A DNA stretch of 23,315 nucleotides from a virus: IMG/VR virus record IMGVR_UViG_3300009086_000937, positions 1-23,315 of that record. One strand, written 5' to 3'. Made by a program: the position numbers and the translations under genes. Under the pieces are notes generated by a model. That model did not search any database and was not told the DNA's origin. It saw only the letters and a program-made list of their open reading frames with translations. This document shows positions 6,628 through 14,508 of the stretch, in pieces (position 1 is the stretch's first letter; each line of letters opens with the position of its first letter).

Positions 6628-7074
6628 GTGAATAGGCAAGAAGTTTTCGAAACATTAAAAGTAGACGAAGGAGTAGAATATGCAATCTATAACGACCATC
6701 TTGGGTATCCAACCTTTGGTGTCGGGCATCTCGTCCTCGAATCAGATCCCGAGCATGGACAACCTGTCGGAACCCCAATCAGTGAAGAAAGAGTCGCAGA
6801 ATGTTTTGACAACGACCTCAATACAGCAATCAGCGAGTGTCATGCTTTATACGGACAGGGCGACTTTGATTCGTTACCAGACGGAGTACAAGGTGTACTT
6901 GTCAATATGATGTTTAACATGGGACGTACTCGTTTGAGTAAGTTCAAGAACTTTAATGCCGCTATTGCAGAGAACGATTGGAAACGTGCTGGAGTAGAAG
7001 GTCGAGATAGTCTTTGGCATCGTCAGGTCACTAACAGAGCTGAACGGTTAATGGTAACTTTAGAAGAGGTTTAA
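6628..7074 (+). CDS. T4-type lysozyme (glycoside hydrolase 24)
   Basis: Muramidase that cuts the MurNAc-GlcNAc bond of peptidoglycan for lysis. The 148 residues contain KVDEGVEYAIYNDHLGYPTFGVGHL, which aligns directly with T4 lysozyme. Glu14, Asp23 and Thr29 keep the exact spacing of T4 Glu11, Asp20 and Thr26, so the enzyme should be active. The second lobe shows GVQGVLVNMMFNMGRTRLSKF, the usual helix of the family, and NRAERLMVTLEEV closes it. There is no signal or anchor sequence, so it would need a holin to reach the wall; none is recognised in the window, although the small membrane protein at 5493 is not excluded. The GTG start has an AAGGAGA ribosome site and lies two bases after the preceding stop. 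Confidence 0.93.
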   Translation: MNRQEVFETLKVDEGVEYAIYNDHLGYPTFGVGHLVLESDPEHGQPVGTPISEERVAECFDNDLNTAISECHALYGQGDFDSLPDGVQGVLVNMMFNMGRTRLSKFKNFNAAIAENDWKRAGVEGRDSLWHRQVTNRAERLMVTLEEV

Positions 7075-7084
7075 CGATTCAATC

Positions 7085-7234
7085 ATGGCGAAGTACACCC
7101 GCTTTGACCCCCGAAACAAGAAGAAAGATCGTCACAAGAAACAGTATCAGAATATGAATGTCGCGGTAAAACATGATAAACCACGGCGAGTAGTTGCAGA
7201 TACATGGGATGATGGAACTGTAAGAGTGAAGTAG
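7085..7234 (+). CDS. Small basic protein (49 aa)
   Basis: A 49-residue protein, MAKYTRFDPRNKKKDRHKKQ followed by YQNMNVAVKH and ending DTWDDGTVRVK. The N-terminal half is strongly basic and the C-terminal half more neutral. The MAKYTRFDPRNKK opening is familiar from short proteins in T4-like marine phages. It fills the gap between the lysozyme gene and the first glycan-island gene (10 and 2 bases away). No clear ribosome site is seen, but an AGAAGAGG lies further upstream, near the end of the lysozyme gene. A nucleic-acid-binding role would fit the charge but is a guess. Confidence 0.6.
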   Translation: MAKYTRFDPRNKKKDRHKKQYQNMNVAVKHDKPRRVVADTWDDGTVRVK

Positions 7235-7236
7235 TT

Positions 7237-8085
7237 ATGAACGAAGTGTATCGTGAACCTATCTCGGGTCAACCCATAAGGGTCAACGAGGATTACGAGA
7301 TAGACTGGCGCGGTACAATTGGTGTCGGGGATATATTGTATGGTCTCAATGCAGCTCACGCATTGTCTAAGATGTACGACCATCCGATTAAAATGAATGT
7401 TTTCTGGGAGCATGATGAGGACTATGTCTACCATTATGAAGACCCAGAAACCATCATTGAACGTACTCACATTCTTGAGGGTATGTACCATAACGCACAT
7501 AACGTTACTGTGAATCATATCTTCAACTCAACGGATGAGGAGATAAAGAAACTACGGTGGCGAGGGTTCGGTCACCAACGACATCAACAGAAGGTACTCA
7601 CCTTTCACCACTGGTTATTCCGTAAAGAGTTATTCCAACGTTCTCGAAACAAAGTAGTGTTCTGGAGACCAACCTTCAATCGAGAGATACCTTCGGGTGG
7701 TAAGAAATGGAAGATGACTTTCTCTGTGAAAGAGTGGGAAAGGATCATCATGTTTCTTGAACTCAAGGGATATGAACTCGTTGAGTTATCCTATCGTACG
7801 CCCGTACGTGAGGCAATATACCATATAAGTACTTCTAAGTTCTGCATCTTCTATGATGGGATGTGGCAGTACATTGCTCGTAACTTTTGTAAACCTGTTA
7901 TCACATTGGGTGGTAGTAGTATTGCAAAGGTACATTCACCGCAGGGTGTTCATTTCAGCAAACCACACGACCCTGACAACTGTTTTTGGGATTACCTATA
8001 TAGACTACCCGAGAACGAAAAACATCTAGAGGGTCGTGCAAGACGTTATAAGAAACAATTAATGGATAAAATAGATGACTTTTAA
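7237..8085 (+). CDS. Putative GT-B glycosyltransferase (GT9-like)
   Basis: A 282-residue protein, the first gene of the glycan island. A glycine-rich loop near the N terminus (GTIGVGDILYGLNAAHAL, 26-43) resembles the acceptor-side loop of heptosyltransferase-like GT9 enzymes. In the second half, VVFWRPTFN, ELVELSYRTP and FYDGMWQYIARNFCKPVITLGGSS look like the nucleotide-sugar half of a GT-B fold, where the substrate-binding loop is followed by a conserved Gly-Gly-Ser. A role in transferring a sugar to a growing glycan is therefore likely, but the family is not certain from sequence alone; a GT-B-like fold without activity is the main alternative. It is soluble, with no membrane segment. It overlaps the next gene, a radical SAM enzyme, by 11 bases. 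Confidence 0.6.
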   Translation: MNEVYREPISGQPIRVNEDYEIDWRGTIGVGDILYGLNAAHALSKMYDHPIKMNVFWEHDEDYVYHYEDPETIIERTHILEGMYHNAHNVTVNHIFNSTDEEIKKLRWRGFGHQRHQQKVLTFHHWLFRKELFQRSRNKVVFWRPTFNREIPSGGKKWKMTFSVKEWERIIMFLELKGYELVELSYRTPVREAIYHISTSKFCIFYDGMWQYIARNFCKPVITLGGSSIAKVHSPQGVHFSKPHDPDNCFWDYLYRLPENEKHLEGRARRYKKQLMDKIDDF

Positions 8086-9055
8086 AATTGATCGTGCAGT
8101 GATTGAAGTGAATGGTGGTTGTAACTACTCATGTTCTATGTGCCCTCAAGACGTACGTACAGGTGGACGACACAAAGACTTCCTCAAGAAAATGTCACTT
8201 CAAGAGTTCGAGGACAACGTAGCAGACTGTGCACAGTACGGTCTACGTGTTGTTAATCTCGATGGTTCCGGTGAAGCAACACTCAATCGCAATCTACCCA
8301 AGTACATCGAAATCGTTAAGAAGTATGGTGCGAAGGCATTCATCTTCTCGAATGGTTATCGTATGGAAGGTAAGTTCATGCGTGACTGCGTAGATGCAGG
8401 TCTTGACTTCTATCGATTCTCTTGGATTGGGTATGATGTCGAAGCATATGATAAGTGGATGTACAACCGTATTGCAGGTAACTTTGATAACACATGGGCC
8501 AAAGTGAAAGAAATGCGGGATTATGTCAAAGAGACGAACAGTGAGTGCGTTGTGTCTACATATCATCTAATCACAGACAACGACAATCTAGACTTTGAGT
8601 TGGATCATTACAAACGTATCGTTGAGGAACTCGATGTCAAAACAGAAATATGGAAGATGCACAACTGGTCGGGTGTCACTGACATCTCTGAGTCTGGTGT
8701 ACGTAAAGGAGCAGTGAAGACTTGCGGAAGACCATTCTCTCCAGACGTAGTAATACGTGCAGGTGGATTGGAAGGCAAGAAGGGTGCTGTCCATCCGTGC
8801 TGTCAAGTACTAGGTAGAGATGAAGAAGCAGTCCTAGGACACACAAGTGAAACTGATATCAAGTCCATCTTCTATGGAGAGGAATATTCTAAACTACGAG
8901 ATCAACACACTTCCGGAGATTATCCTGATTTCTGTAAGTCGTGTGATTTTCTAATAGACGACCCAGAGGTACTAGTGTACACAAACCACGAACGCGATCT
9001 TATGAAGATGCATGGCACTGAGTTCAATCTGCGTGACTATCAGAATGAGGCCTGA
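8075..9055 (+). CDS. Radical SAM/SPASM-type enzyme 1
   Basis: A 326-residue radical SAM enzyme. The cluster motif CNYSCSMC gives Cys16, Cys20 and Cys23 (CxxxCxxC), binding the 4Fe-4S cluster that cleaves S-adenosylmethionine. GSGEATL (64-70) is the SAM-binding GGE-type motif. The C-terminal part holds Cys217, Cys242, Cys243, Cys287 and Cys290 (CGRP, HPCCQV, FCKSC), typical of a SPASM or twitch domain that binds one or two extra clusters. Such enzymes modify peptides or carry out oxidation, epimerisation or dehydration of sugars. Its place among glycosyltransferases favours a sugar or glycan-linked substrate, but that is inference. The other radical SAM gene of the island (10384) is only distantly similar. 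The start has no strong ribosome site and is coupled to the preceding stop. Confidence 0.9.
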   Translation: MTFKIDRAVIEVNGGCNYSCSMCPQDVRTGGRHKDFLKKMSLQEFEDNVADCAQYGLRVVNLDGSGEATLNRNLPKYIEIVKKYGAKAFIFSNGYRMEGKFMRDCVDAGLDFYRFSWIGYDVEAYDKWMYNRIAGNFDNTWAKVKEMRDYVKETNSECVVSTYHLITDNDNLDFELDHYKRIVEELDVKTEIWKMHNWSGVTDISESGVRKGAVKTCGRPFSPDVVIRAGGLEGKKGAVHPCCQVLGRDEEAVLGHTSETDIKSIFYGEEYSKLRDQHTSGDYPDFCKSCDFLIDDPEVLVYTNHERDLMKMHGTEFNLRDYQNEA

Positions 9056-9599
9056 TGTATGGATGATCCAAATGCCTTCTTCTCCGCAATCAATGTATTA
9101 TCGTGGGAGAGTAGAGGAGTCGTGGAATGGATATAACCTCAAGTTCTTTAATGCAATCACTCCAGAAACAATGGAGAGTAAAGGATACTTGCATTTTGGT
9201 AAGAAACGTGATACAATAGAGTTCACACCGACCGAGAAAGCAGTGTGGTATAGTCACGTAGAGTTATGGGCAAAGGCAAGAAAGAAACCAATCATAATCA
9301 TAGAACATGATGCGTTATTGGTAAAACCTATACCCGATCGTATGTGGGATCAACACGATATGATCTGTTTAGGTCATACGGGTAAGAACAAGATAAGACT
9401 GCCTGGCCTTGCATATTACTTAACACCTGGCATCGCAACCAGAATGGTGAATGATGTAAAGGCAATAAAAAAGATTACGTGGAACTCTGATGGTACAATC
9501 CACGGGTACGGTACTAAAGAAGGGGTATTTGAGACTGACCATGTCTATCAAGTACAGAATAGATCTATAGGAACAACAATAGAGCATAAGAAACAGTGA
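9045..9599 (+). CDS. GT25-like glycosyltransferase 1
   Basis: A 184-residue protein of the LOS/LPS glycosyltransferase family GT25. The pattern is a short N-terminal strand (MIQMPSSPQS), a FFNAITPE segment that matches the FDAITPE of the related gene at 16778, EKAVWYSHVELW (64-75), corresponding to the FLSHYxLW block of the other two, and IEHDALLV (86-93), the acidic motif in place of DxD. It is the most diverged of the three GT25 genes here. The longer frame from 9012 would start inside the radical SAM gene; ATG 9045 gives an 11-base overlap like that of the neighbouring gene pair and starts at the natural N terminus. The donor and acceptor sugars are unknown. Confidence 0.8.
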   Translation: MRPDVWMIQMPSSPQSMYYRGRVEESWNGYNLKFFNAITPETMESKGYLHFGKKRDTIEFTPTEKAVWYSHVELWAKARKKPIIIIEHDALLVKPIPDRMWDQHDMICLGHTGKNKIRLPGLAYYLTPGIATRMVNDVKAIKKITWNSDGTIHGYGTKEGVFETDHVYQVQNRSIGTTIEHKKQ

Positions 9600-10387
9600 A
9601 GAGATTAGTATATCAAGTTTGTCTAGGCAAAGCGAAGAACTCAGAACTATACCAGCACTGCATTGAATCTGTAAGTCAGTACTGTAAGAAGTATGGATTC
9701 GTCCATATGGTACAACAAACTCCTGTGTTGAACATACGTCCGGATCCATTCATGAGTAATAGATCGGAGGACTCGTGGAAGAAACACGGTGGGTTCTTAC
9801 CTATCTACGAGAAAGAGAATGCGTTCTGTTACTTGAACGAGTTTGAACAGATTGCGATAATTGACGCAGACATCTATATCCGCGAAGATGCACCAAATAT
9901 CTTTGAGGACTTCGGTACAGACCATGCGTTCGGTGCAGTATGTGAACGCGGCATGAACATATCACAAAGATATGTCGATAAAATCAAGAATTATAGTCAT
10001 ATGCAATACTCGACATTGCAATGTAACAAGGTAGACTTCAAACCAAATGAGCGTGGGTTCGAGTTTTTTAACATGGGTTTGATCTTAATCAACTCATCTC
10101 TGTTCCGTCCCTACCTAAATAACCAAACACCGACAGAGTTCATACAACGGTATGAGTTCATGGACTTCGTTAATGGCATAGGGCCATGGAAATGGTCTAC
10201 TGACCAAACACTACTTAACTTCTTCTTGAAGAAATATAAGATCCCTACTAAACATATGGATCAGAAATGGAACGGGTTATTTACCGCGAACGAAAACATT
10301 GCGACATGTTGTTTCGTACACTTCTTTTTAAAAGATTTGTTGCCGGATAGAGGGGAAAATGTCGCTGCACTCATGGAAATGATATGA
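9596..10387 (+). CDS. GT-A glycosyltransferase 1
   Basis: A 263-residue probable GT-A glycosyltransferase, close in style to GT8. It opens with MKRLVYQVCLG, then CIESVSQYCKKYGF. The metal-binding motif is DAD (90-92) in IAIIDADIYI. Downstream are FEFFNMGLILINSSLF, in which the Asn-x-Gly turn normally binds the donor sugar, and WSTDQTLLNFFL, the conserved Asp-Gln step of GT8-type enzymes, then a late His (FVHFFLKD) that may bind the metal. These parts are in the usual order, so it is likely active. The N-terminal arrangement is shared with the genes at 13825 and 15433. GTG start with a 4-base overlap. Acceptor unknown. Confidence 0.8.
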   Translation: MKRLVYQVCLGKAKNSELYQHCIESVSQYCKKYGFVHMVQQTPVLNIRPDPFMSNRSEDSWKKHGGFLPIYEKENAFCYLNEFEQIAIIDADIYIREDAPNIFEDFGTDHAFGAVCERGMNISQRYVDKIKNYSHMQYSTLQCNKVDFKPNERGFEFFNMGLILINSSLFRPYLNNQTPTEFIQRYEFMDFVNGIGPWKWSTDQTLLNFFLKKYKIPTKHMDQKWNGLFTANENIATCCFVHFFLKDLLPDRGENVAALMEMI

Positions 10388-11496
10388 CACAAAGTTATGA
10401 AGAGAAGACCCAGAAGTACGCAACATGGGGTGACAAGTATCTGCAACACACAGATGTATTGTACTCCATTCAGTACGAAGACACATTTAAACCGATCAAC
10501 ATACAACTATGTTTGTGCGAGATCTGCGATAGTGACTGTCCGTTCTGTTCTGTTGCTGCTCGTCCACTCAAGAGTTATATCCCGTTTGAGAAGATTGAGA
10601 AGTTGTTTGAAGACTTCCATAAGTTAGGTGCAAAGGCAATAGAGATTACTGGTGGTGGTAATCCTATGTTGTATCGTGACAAGGTATCGAAGAAGAACAT
10701 CAACGATGTGGTTCTCCTTGCCGCCAAGTATGGATTCGATGTAGGTATCATTACCAATACAGAGAAGTTAGAACGTCATCTCAGACCAGAGGTATATCCT
10801 CACCTCAAGTGGATACGGGTTAGTCTAATCAAGTTAGATGAGAAGTGTGAACCAGAAGACTATGACTTTGGTTCGTTTCCAAAAGATAAGATAGGACTAT
10901 CGTACATCATCTATGACGGTACTAATGGTGTCCCTGATGCGTTGTCACGTACCAACAAAGCCTATGCAGGTACGACTGTAGAGTCGATCAAGAAGATTGC
11001 GAGGTTGATTGAACTCAATCCAGAGATCAAGTTCTGTCGTCTTGCAGGTAATGCGTTGATTGATGGTGCACAGGTAGAAGTACAGAATCAGTGGAAAGAG
11101 GTTGTTAAACAGATTGATGTGGATAACAAGTTCTTTATCAAGGACATCTGGGATAACGCAACACCGTATGCTGATGGTTGTTATGTGGGTCTTACACGTC
11201 CATACATTGCGCCACATCCCGATGGCGGAGACTATCAAGTGTATGTGTGCACGAGTCACGTACTTGAGAAACGGACATATGACCTAGATTTTTCTCTTGG
11301 GTCTATTGACAATGTGTTAGAAATATGGGATACTTGTAATATACAATACGCAAAAACAGGTGTACCCTATAACATAAGAGGCGCAGGATCTGGTGGTTGG
11401 AAAGAAGCATGTCCCAGCTGTTTTTATTTTAACAACAACAAACTTCTTCACACCGTTGCACAACAGATGAGTGAAGATGATAGGAACTTTGCATGA
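10384..11496 (+). CDS. Radical SAM enzyme 2 with C-terminal cysteine-rich domain
   Basis: A 370-residue radical SAM enzyme. CDSDCPFC gives Cys48, Cys52 and Cys55, the CxxxCxxC cluster motif. EITGGGNP (87-94) is the SAM-binding Gly-rich strand. After a complete barrel-like region, the C-terminal part has CYVGLTRPYIAPHPDG, VYVCTSH and ACPSCFYF, which look like a SPASM- or twitch-type auxiliary cluster domain. It also keeps the SLGSIDNVLEIW segment often seen before the last cysteines of such enzymes. It resembles enzymes that alter sugars or glycan-attached groups only by context, since it sits between a GT-A gene and a methyltransferase, both joined by 4-base overlaps. A role in peptide modification is the alternative. 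Confidence 0.88.
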   Translation: MTQSYEEKTQKYATWGDKYLQHTDVLYSIQYEDTFKPINIQLCLCEICDSDCPFCSVAARPLKSYIPFEKIEKLFEDFHKLGAKAIEITGGGNPMLYRDKVSKKNINDVVLLAAKYGFDVGIITNTEKLERHLRPEVYPHLKWIRVSLIKLDEKCEPEDYDFGSFPKDKIGLSYIIYDGTNGVPDALSRTNKAYAGTTVESIKKIARLIELNPEIKFCRLAGNALIDGAQVEVQNQWKEVVKQIDVDNKFFIKDIWDNATPYADGCYVGLTRPYIAPHPDGGDYQVYVCTSHVLEKRTYDLDFSLGSIDNVLEIWDTCNIQYAKTGVPYNIRGAGSGGWKEACPSCFYFNNNKLLHTVAQQMSEDDRNFA

Positions 11497-12092
11497 TGAA
11501 AGATTCAGATTTCGGTGAAGCATATTATAGTACAGTGAACTATATCGATTTCCTACAACGAGGAGATCGTTACAAAAGACTCGCAGCAGACATCAACGAT
11601 CTGTTGAAGAAGATTGGACTCAACAAAGGCCCTGTATTGGACTTTGGTTGTGCAGTCGGTTTCGTGATCGAAGCAATGGAAAACGAAGGTTACGAGGATG
11701 TGAGTGGTGTTGATATCAGTGAATGGGCGTTAAGTCAGTGTAGGGAGAAAGGACTAGACGTAAGCAACTCTATCGACCCCGATAAAGGATATGGTCTCAC
11801 CTTTGCATTAGATGTATTGGAACATATGAACATGGATCAGGTCTTAGACTTACTTAATGTTTTAGAGACTGAAACCCTAGTGTTCCGAATGCCTATCTGT
11901 GCAGAAGAGGGAGAAGATTATGTTTTGGAATGTTCCAGAAAAGACCGCACTCATCGACTCAGATTGACACGAGAGGAATGGGAGTATGTGTTTAACGAAG
12001 CCGGGTATTACTGTGTCGACCTCAATCTACCTACAATCTATTGTAGTGAGGGAGTTTATTCCGGTTTAGCAATAAGGAGTTACTACCCATGA
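11493..12092 (+). CDS. SAM-dependent methyltransferase (class I)
   Basis: A 199-residue class I methyltransferase. Motif I is VLDFGCAVG (48-56), the acidic residue of motif II is Asp74 in GVDIS, and DVLEH (107-111) is the post-II motif of the Methyltransf_11/23 type. The chain is compact, with a normal fold length for a small-molecule methyltransferase. The N-terminal part (YYSTVNYIDFLQRG) differs from the UbiE family, so the substrate is open; a sugar or sugar nucleotide is most likely from its place in the island. The start ATGATGAAAG overlaps the radical SAM gene by 4 bases. It is a different family from the FkbM methyltransferases at 1 and 20199. Confidence 0.85.
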   Translation: MMKDSDFGEAYYSTVNYIDFLQRGDRYKRLAADINDLLKKIGLNKGPVLDFGCAVGFVIEAMENEGYEDVSGVDISEWALSQCREKGLDVSNSIDPDKGYGLTFALDVLEHMNMDQVLDLLNVLETETLVFRMPICAEEGEDYVLECSRKDRTHRLRLTREEWEYVFNEAGYYCVDLNLPTIYCSEGVYSGLAIRSYYP

Positions 12093-12430
12093 ACTACTAC
12101 TTAATACGTGTCGGTGAGGGTCATTGTGTATACTGTAACGGGGCGCAAGAATCGATAGAAAACTATCTTCTTGCGGGATCAGATGATTCAATCGAAGTGG
12201 TTGACCTTGAAAACCTCACTCTTGAAGAACAAGAAGATCTGATGACTATCGCGGAGACTCAAGACCCCGATTATGTTGGTCAAGTTGAAATCGATCCGTC
12301 ACATGAACTGGCTCGTGCAAAGATACCAAATATGCGGTTGACACCACAATTGTTTACTCATAACGACAATGGTGAGAACTGGGTATATGTTGGTGGATTA
12401 GAAAAGATTACTGAAGCTTGCGGATTATAA
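12089..12430 (+). CDS. Glutaredoxin-like protein (CVYC)
   Basis: A 113-residue protein with a thioredoxin-fold plan. YYLIRVGEGHCVYC places the redox pair Cys13-Val-Tyr-Cys16 after the first strand. LTPQLF (84-89) supplies the cis-proline of the TVP motif, and YVGGLEKI (100-107) the Gly-Gly turn before the last helix. The middle, with a DLENLTLEEQEDL helix and DPDYV, is longer than in standard glutaredoxins. It could supply electrons to ribonucleotide reductase (NrdB lies at 488) as phage glutaredoxins do, or act in the oxidation chemistry of the surrounding radical SAM enzymes. It is the only gene in the island with no obvious glycan role. It overlaps the methyltransferase gene by 4 bases and is followed by a 42-base gap. 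Confidence 0.7.
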   Translation: MNYYLIRVGEGHCVYCNGAQESIENYLLAGSDDSIEVVDLENLTLEEQEDLMTIAETQDPDYVGQVEIDPSHELARAKIPNMRLTPQLFTHNDNGENWVYVGGLEKITEACGL

Positions 12431-12472
12431 TGCATCTATATAACAGTGACGTGATGATTATAGATTATACTT

Positions 12473-13828
12473 ATGAATACAAAACTAATCCTTTTCGATC
12501 TAGACGGGGTGTTAATTGACGCAAAAGACATTCACTACAGAGCATTAAACTATGCGCTCGGTGAAGACTATGCGATCACCCCCGAAGAACATCGAAACAT
12601 ATATGATGGCAGAAAGACCTTAGAGAAGTTAGAATTACTAACCGAACTAAAGGGTCTACCTTCCCAGTTACACGAAGATATATTCCGAAATAAACAGGAA
12701 CTTACAGTAAAAGAACTGGACGGTGTACCTGTAAACCACTCTGCAATAGAACTTATGCAAGAACTTGTTGAACTAGGATACACTATCGGTGTGTGTTCTA
12801 ACTCAATAAAACCAACTGTATACTCTGCGTTAGAGAAGACAGGTTTGTTAGACTACTGCAAAATTGTCCTGTCAAACAATCACGTTAAAAACTCCAAACC
12901 ACACCCCGAGATGTATTGGACAGCAATGTCCATGTACGGATTTCTGCCCGAAGAGACTGTTATCATCGAAGACTCCCCGCCTGGATTGTTGGCGGCAAAG
13001 AGATCTGGTGCATCTTGCATACGTGTTGCAAACCCCACCGAAGTGACCAAAGAAAACATACTACCTAAACTACAGAGATTGGCGAACCCTATGAATAACA
13101 AATGGAAAGATGAAAAACTCAACGTTTTAATACCTATGGCGGGTGCAGGTTCTCGCTTTCAACAAGCAGGGTACACTTTTCCTAAACCCTTGATCGATGT
13201 CAATGGTAAACCCATGATACAGGTAGTGGTAGAGAACTTAGGACTGGACGCAAACTTCATCTTTGTTGTACAGAGAGAACATCGTGAACGTTTTCATCTC
13301 GAAAACATGTTGCCATTGATCGCTCCAAACTGTATAATAGTAGAAGTAGATGAGATGACACAAGGTGCTGCATGTACTGCCTTACTCGCTAAGGATTACA
13401 TAGACAATGATTCCCCTTTGTTCTTTGCAAACAGTGACCAATGGGTCGACTGGAATCCTACACAGTTCATGTATGAGATGCAAGAGACTGCTGCAGACGG
13501 TGGTATAGTGACATTCAAAGCAACACACCCCAAGTGGTCGTTTGCGAAGATAGATGAAAATAACTTTGTGACTGAGGTTGCAGAGAAGAACCCTATCAGT
13601 GACAATGCCACGGTGGGATACTACTACTGGAAACACGGATCTGATTTTGTAAAGTATGCAGAACAGATGATCGAAAAGGACATAAGAGTCAATGGTGAGT
13701 TCTATGTGTGTCCTGTGTTCAATGAAGCAATCGCAGACTGTAAAGAGATACGCACTCACACCGCAAATGGTATGTGGGGTCTGGGTACACCAGAAGATCT
13801 TGAATACTTCCTGAAGGGAAAGACATGA
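12473..13828 (+). CDS. HAD phosphatase fused to a sugar nucleotidyltransferase
   Basis: A 451-residue fusion. The first 205 or so residues form a HAD-superfamily phosphatase of the beta-phosphoglucomutase-like group: nucleophile DLDGV (Asp9 and Asp11), CSNS (Ser109), SKPHPEMY (Lys142) and IIEDSPPG (Glu166, Asp167). From about 214 a nucleotidyltransferase domain starts, with PMAGAGSRF (221-229), FPKPLIDVNGKPMI (Lys238) and ANSDQWVDW, the metal-binding Asp of NDP-sugar pyrophosphorylases. The two together suggest consecutive steps making an activated sugar, for example dephosphorylation of a bisphosphate followed by transfer of an NMP, analogous to heptose activation; the actual sugar is unknown. 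No ribosome site precedes ATG 12473, so the start mechanism is unclear, but the nucleophile at residue 9 fixes the N terminus. Confidence 0.88.
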   Translation: MNTKLILFDLDGVLIDAKDIHYRALNYALGEDYAITPEEHRNIYDGRKTLEKLELLTELKGLPSQLHEDIFRNKQELTVKELDGVPVNHSAIELMQELVELGYTIGVCSNSIKPTVYSALEKTGLLDYCKIVLSNNHVKNSKPHPEMYWTAMSMYGFLPEETVIIEDSPPGLLAAKRSGASCIRVANPTEVTKENILPKLQRLANPMNNKWKDEKLNVLIPMAGAGSRFQQAGYTFPKPLIDVNGKPMIQVVVENLGLDANFIFVVQREHRERFHLENMLPLIAPNCIIVEVDEMTQGAACTALLAKDYIDNDSPLFFANSDQWVDWNPTQFMYEMQETAADGGIVTFKATHPKWSFAKIDENNFVTEVAEKNPISDNATVGYYYWKHGSDFVKYAEQMIEKDIRVNGEFYVCPVFNEAIADCKEIRTHTANGMWGLGTPEDLEYFLKGKT

Positions 13829-14508
13829 GAAATATAATACTACAACACTGGACTGGCCCAATGGGTGAGTTAGAGAAGAAGTCACAGAAGTCTATCAAAG
13901 CATATGCAGAGTTCTGTGGTGCAGACTATGAGTTAGTCACCGGTGATGTCTTTCGTAGTGGATTGAGTTCGCCCTGTCAGAAGATGCATATGTTATCACC
14001 TAAGTGGGATGACTATGATATTGTGGTCATGATGGACATTGACATGTTCACACGTAAAGGTTTGACCAAGAACATCTTTACAGATGATACTGGTGTTGGT
14101 AGACACTTTGGCATTCAACCATCGTTGCGTAAGAAGTTGTGCAATCGTTTCCCTCTGTTAGGCGATGAACGATATCCATACTGGGGTGGTTCAATCTACC
14201 GACTGGAGAAAGATATCAGAATCAAACTCCGTGAACAGATACACGAACATGAGATTAAACAGTTTCATAACAACTACGAAGACGAGGGTATCATGCACCG
14301 TCTCGCAGTACGTGCAGATCTAAAAGAAGATCCCTCATTGTACCTAGATGACGACAAGTGGAACAGATCCTCGTTTGAGGAAAACGTAGATGAAGGATAT
14401 ATAATCCATGTTCGCCGTAAAATGAAGAACACGCCGGGGAGACCATCCCCTAAACAGGATAAGATACTTAACTACAGAAAGTTAGTACAAAAAGGAATAA
14501 TTGAATGA
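13825..14508 (+). CDS. GT-A glycosyltransferase 2
   Basis: A 227-residue GT-A-type glycosyltransferase. The N terminus ILQHWTGPMG is followed by a helix with KAYAEFCGADYELV. The metal-binding motif is DID (71-73) in VVMMDIDMF. The later GIQPSLRKKLCNR, WGGSIYRLEKD and NNYEDEGIMHRL hold the residues expected around the donor site, and IIHVRRKMK near the end places a His where GT-A enzymes often bind the metal. It is related to the gene at 15433, which shares the N-terminal IYQYWDG and KAYAEKIGADY segments, and more weakly to the one at 9596. Starting at ATGAG, it overlaps the fusion gene by 4 bases. Confidence 0.75.
   Translation: MRNIILQHWTGPMGELEKKSQKSIKAYAEFCGADYELVTGDVFRSGLSSPCQKMHMLSPKWDDYDIVVMMDIDMFTRKGLTKNIFTDDTGVGRHFGIQPSLRKKLCNRFPLLGDERYPYWGGSIYRLEKDIRIKLREQIHEHEIKQFHNNYEDEGIMHRLAVRADLKEDPSLYLDDDKWNRSSFEENVDEGYIIHVRRKMKNTPGRPSPKQDKILNYRKLVQKGIIE

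Noticed and set aside
12466-12471. TATACT, a possible -10 box before the HAD-nucleotidyltransferase gene
   Set aside because: It ends one base before ATG 12473, so transcription would start inside the gene; no -35 box is seen at the right distance.
13382-13885. Minus-strand reading frame of 167 codons
   Set aside because: It is opposite the nucleotidyltransferase domain and its composition (Cys, Leu, Val, His-rich) is what a shadow of coding DNA gives.
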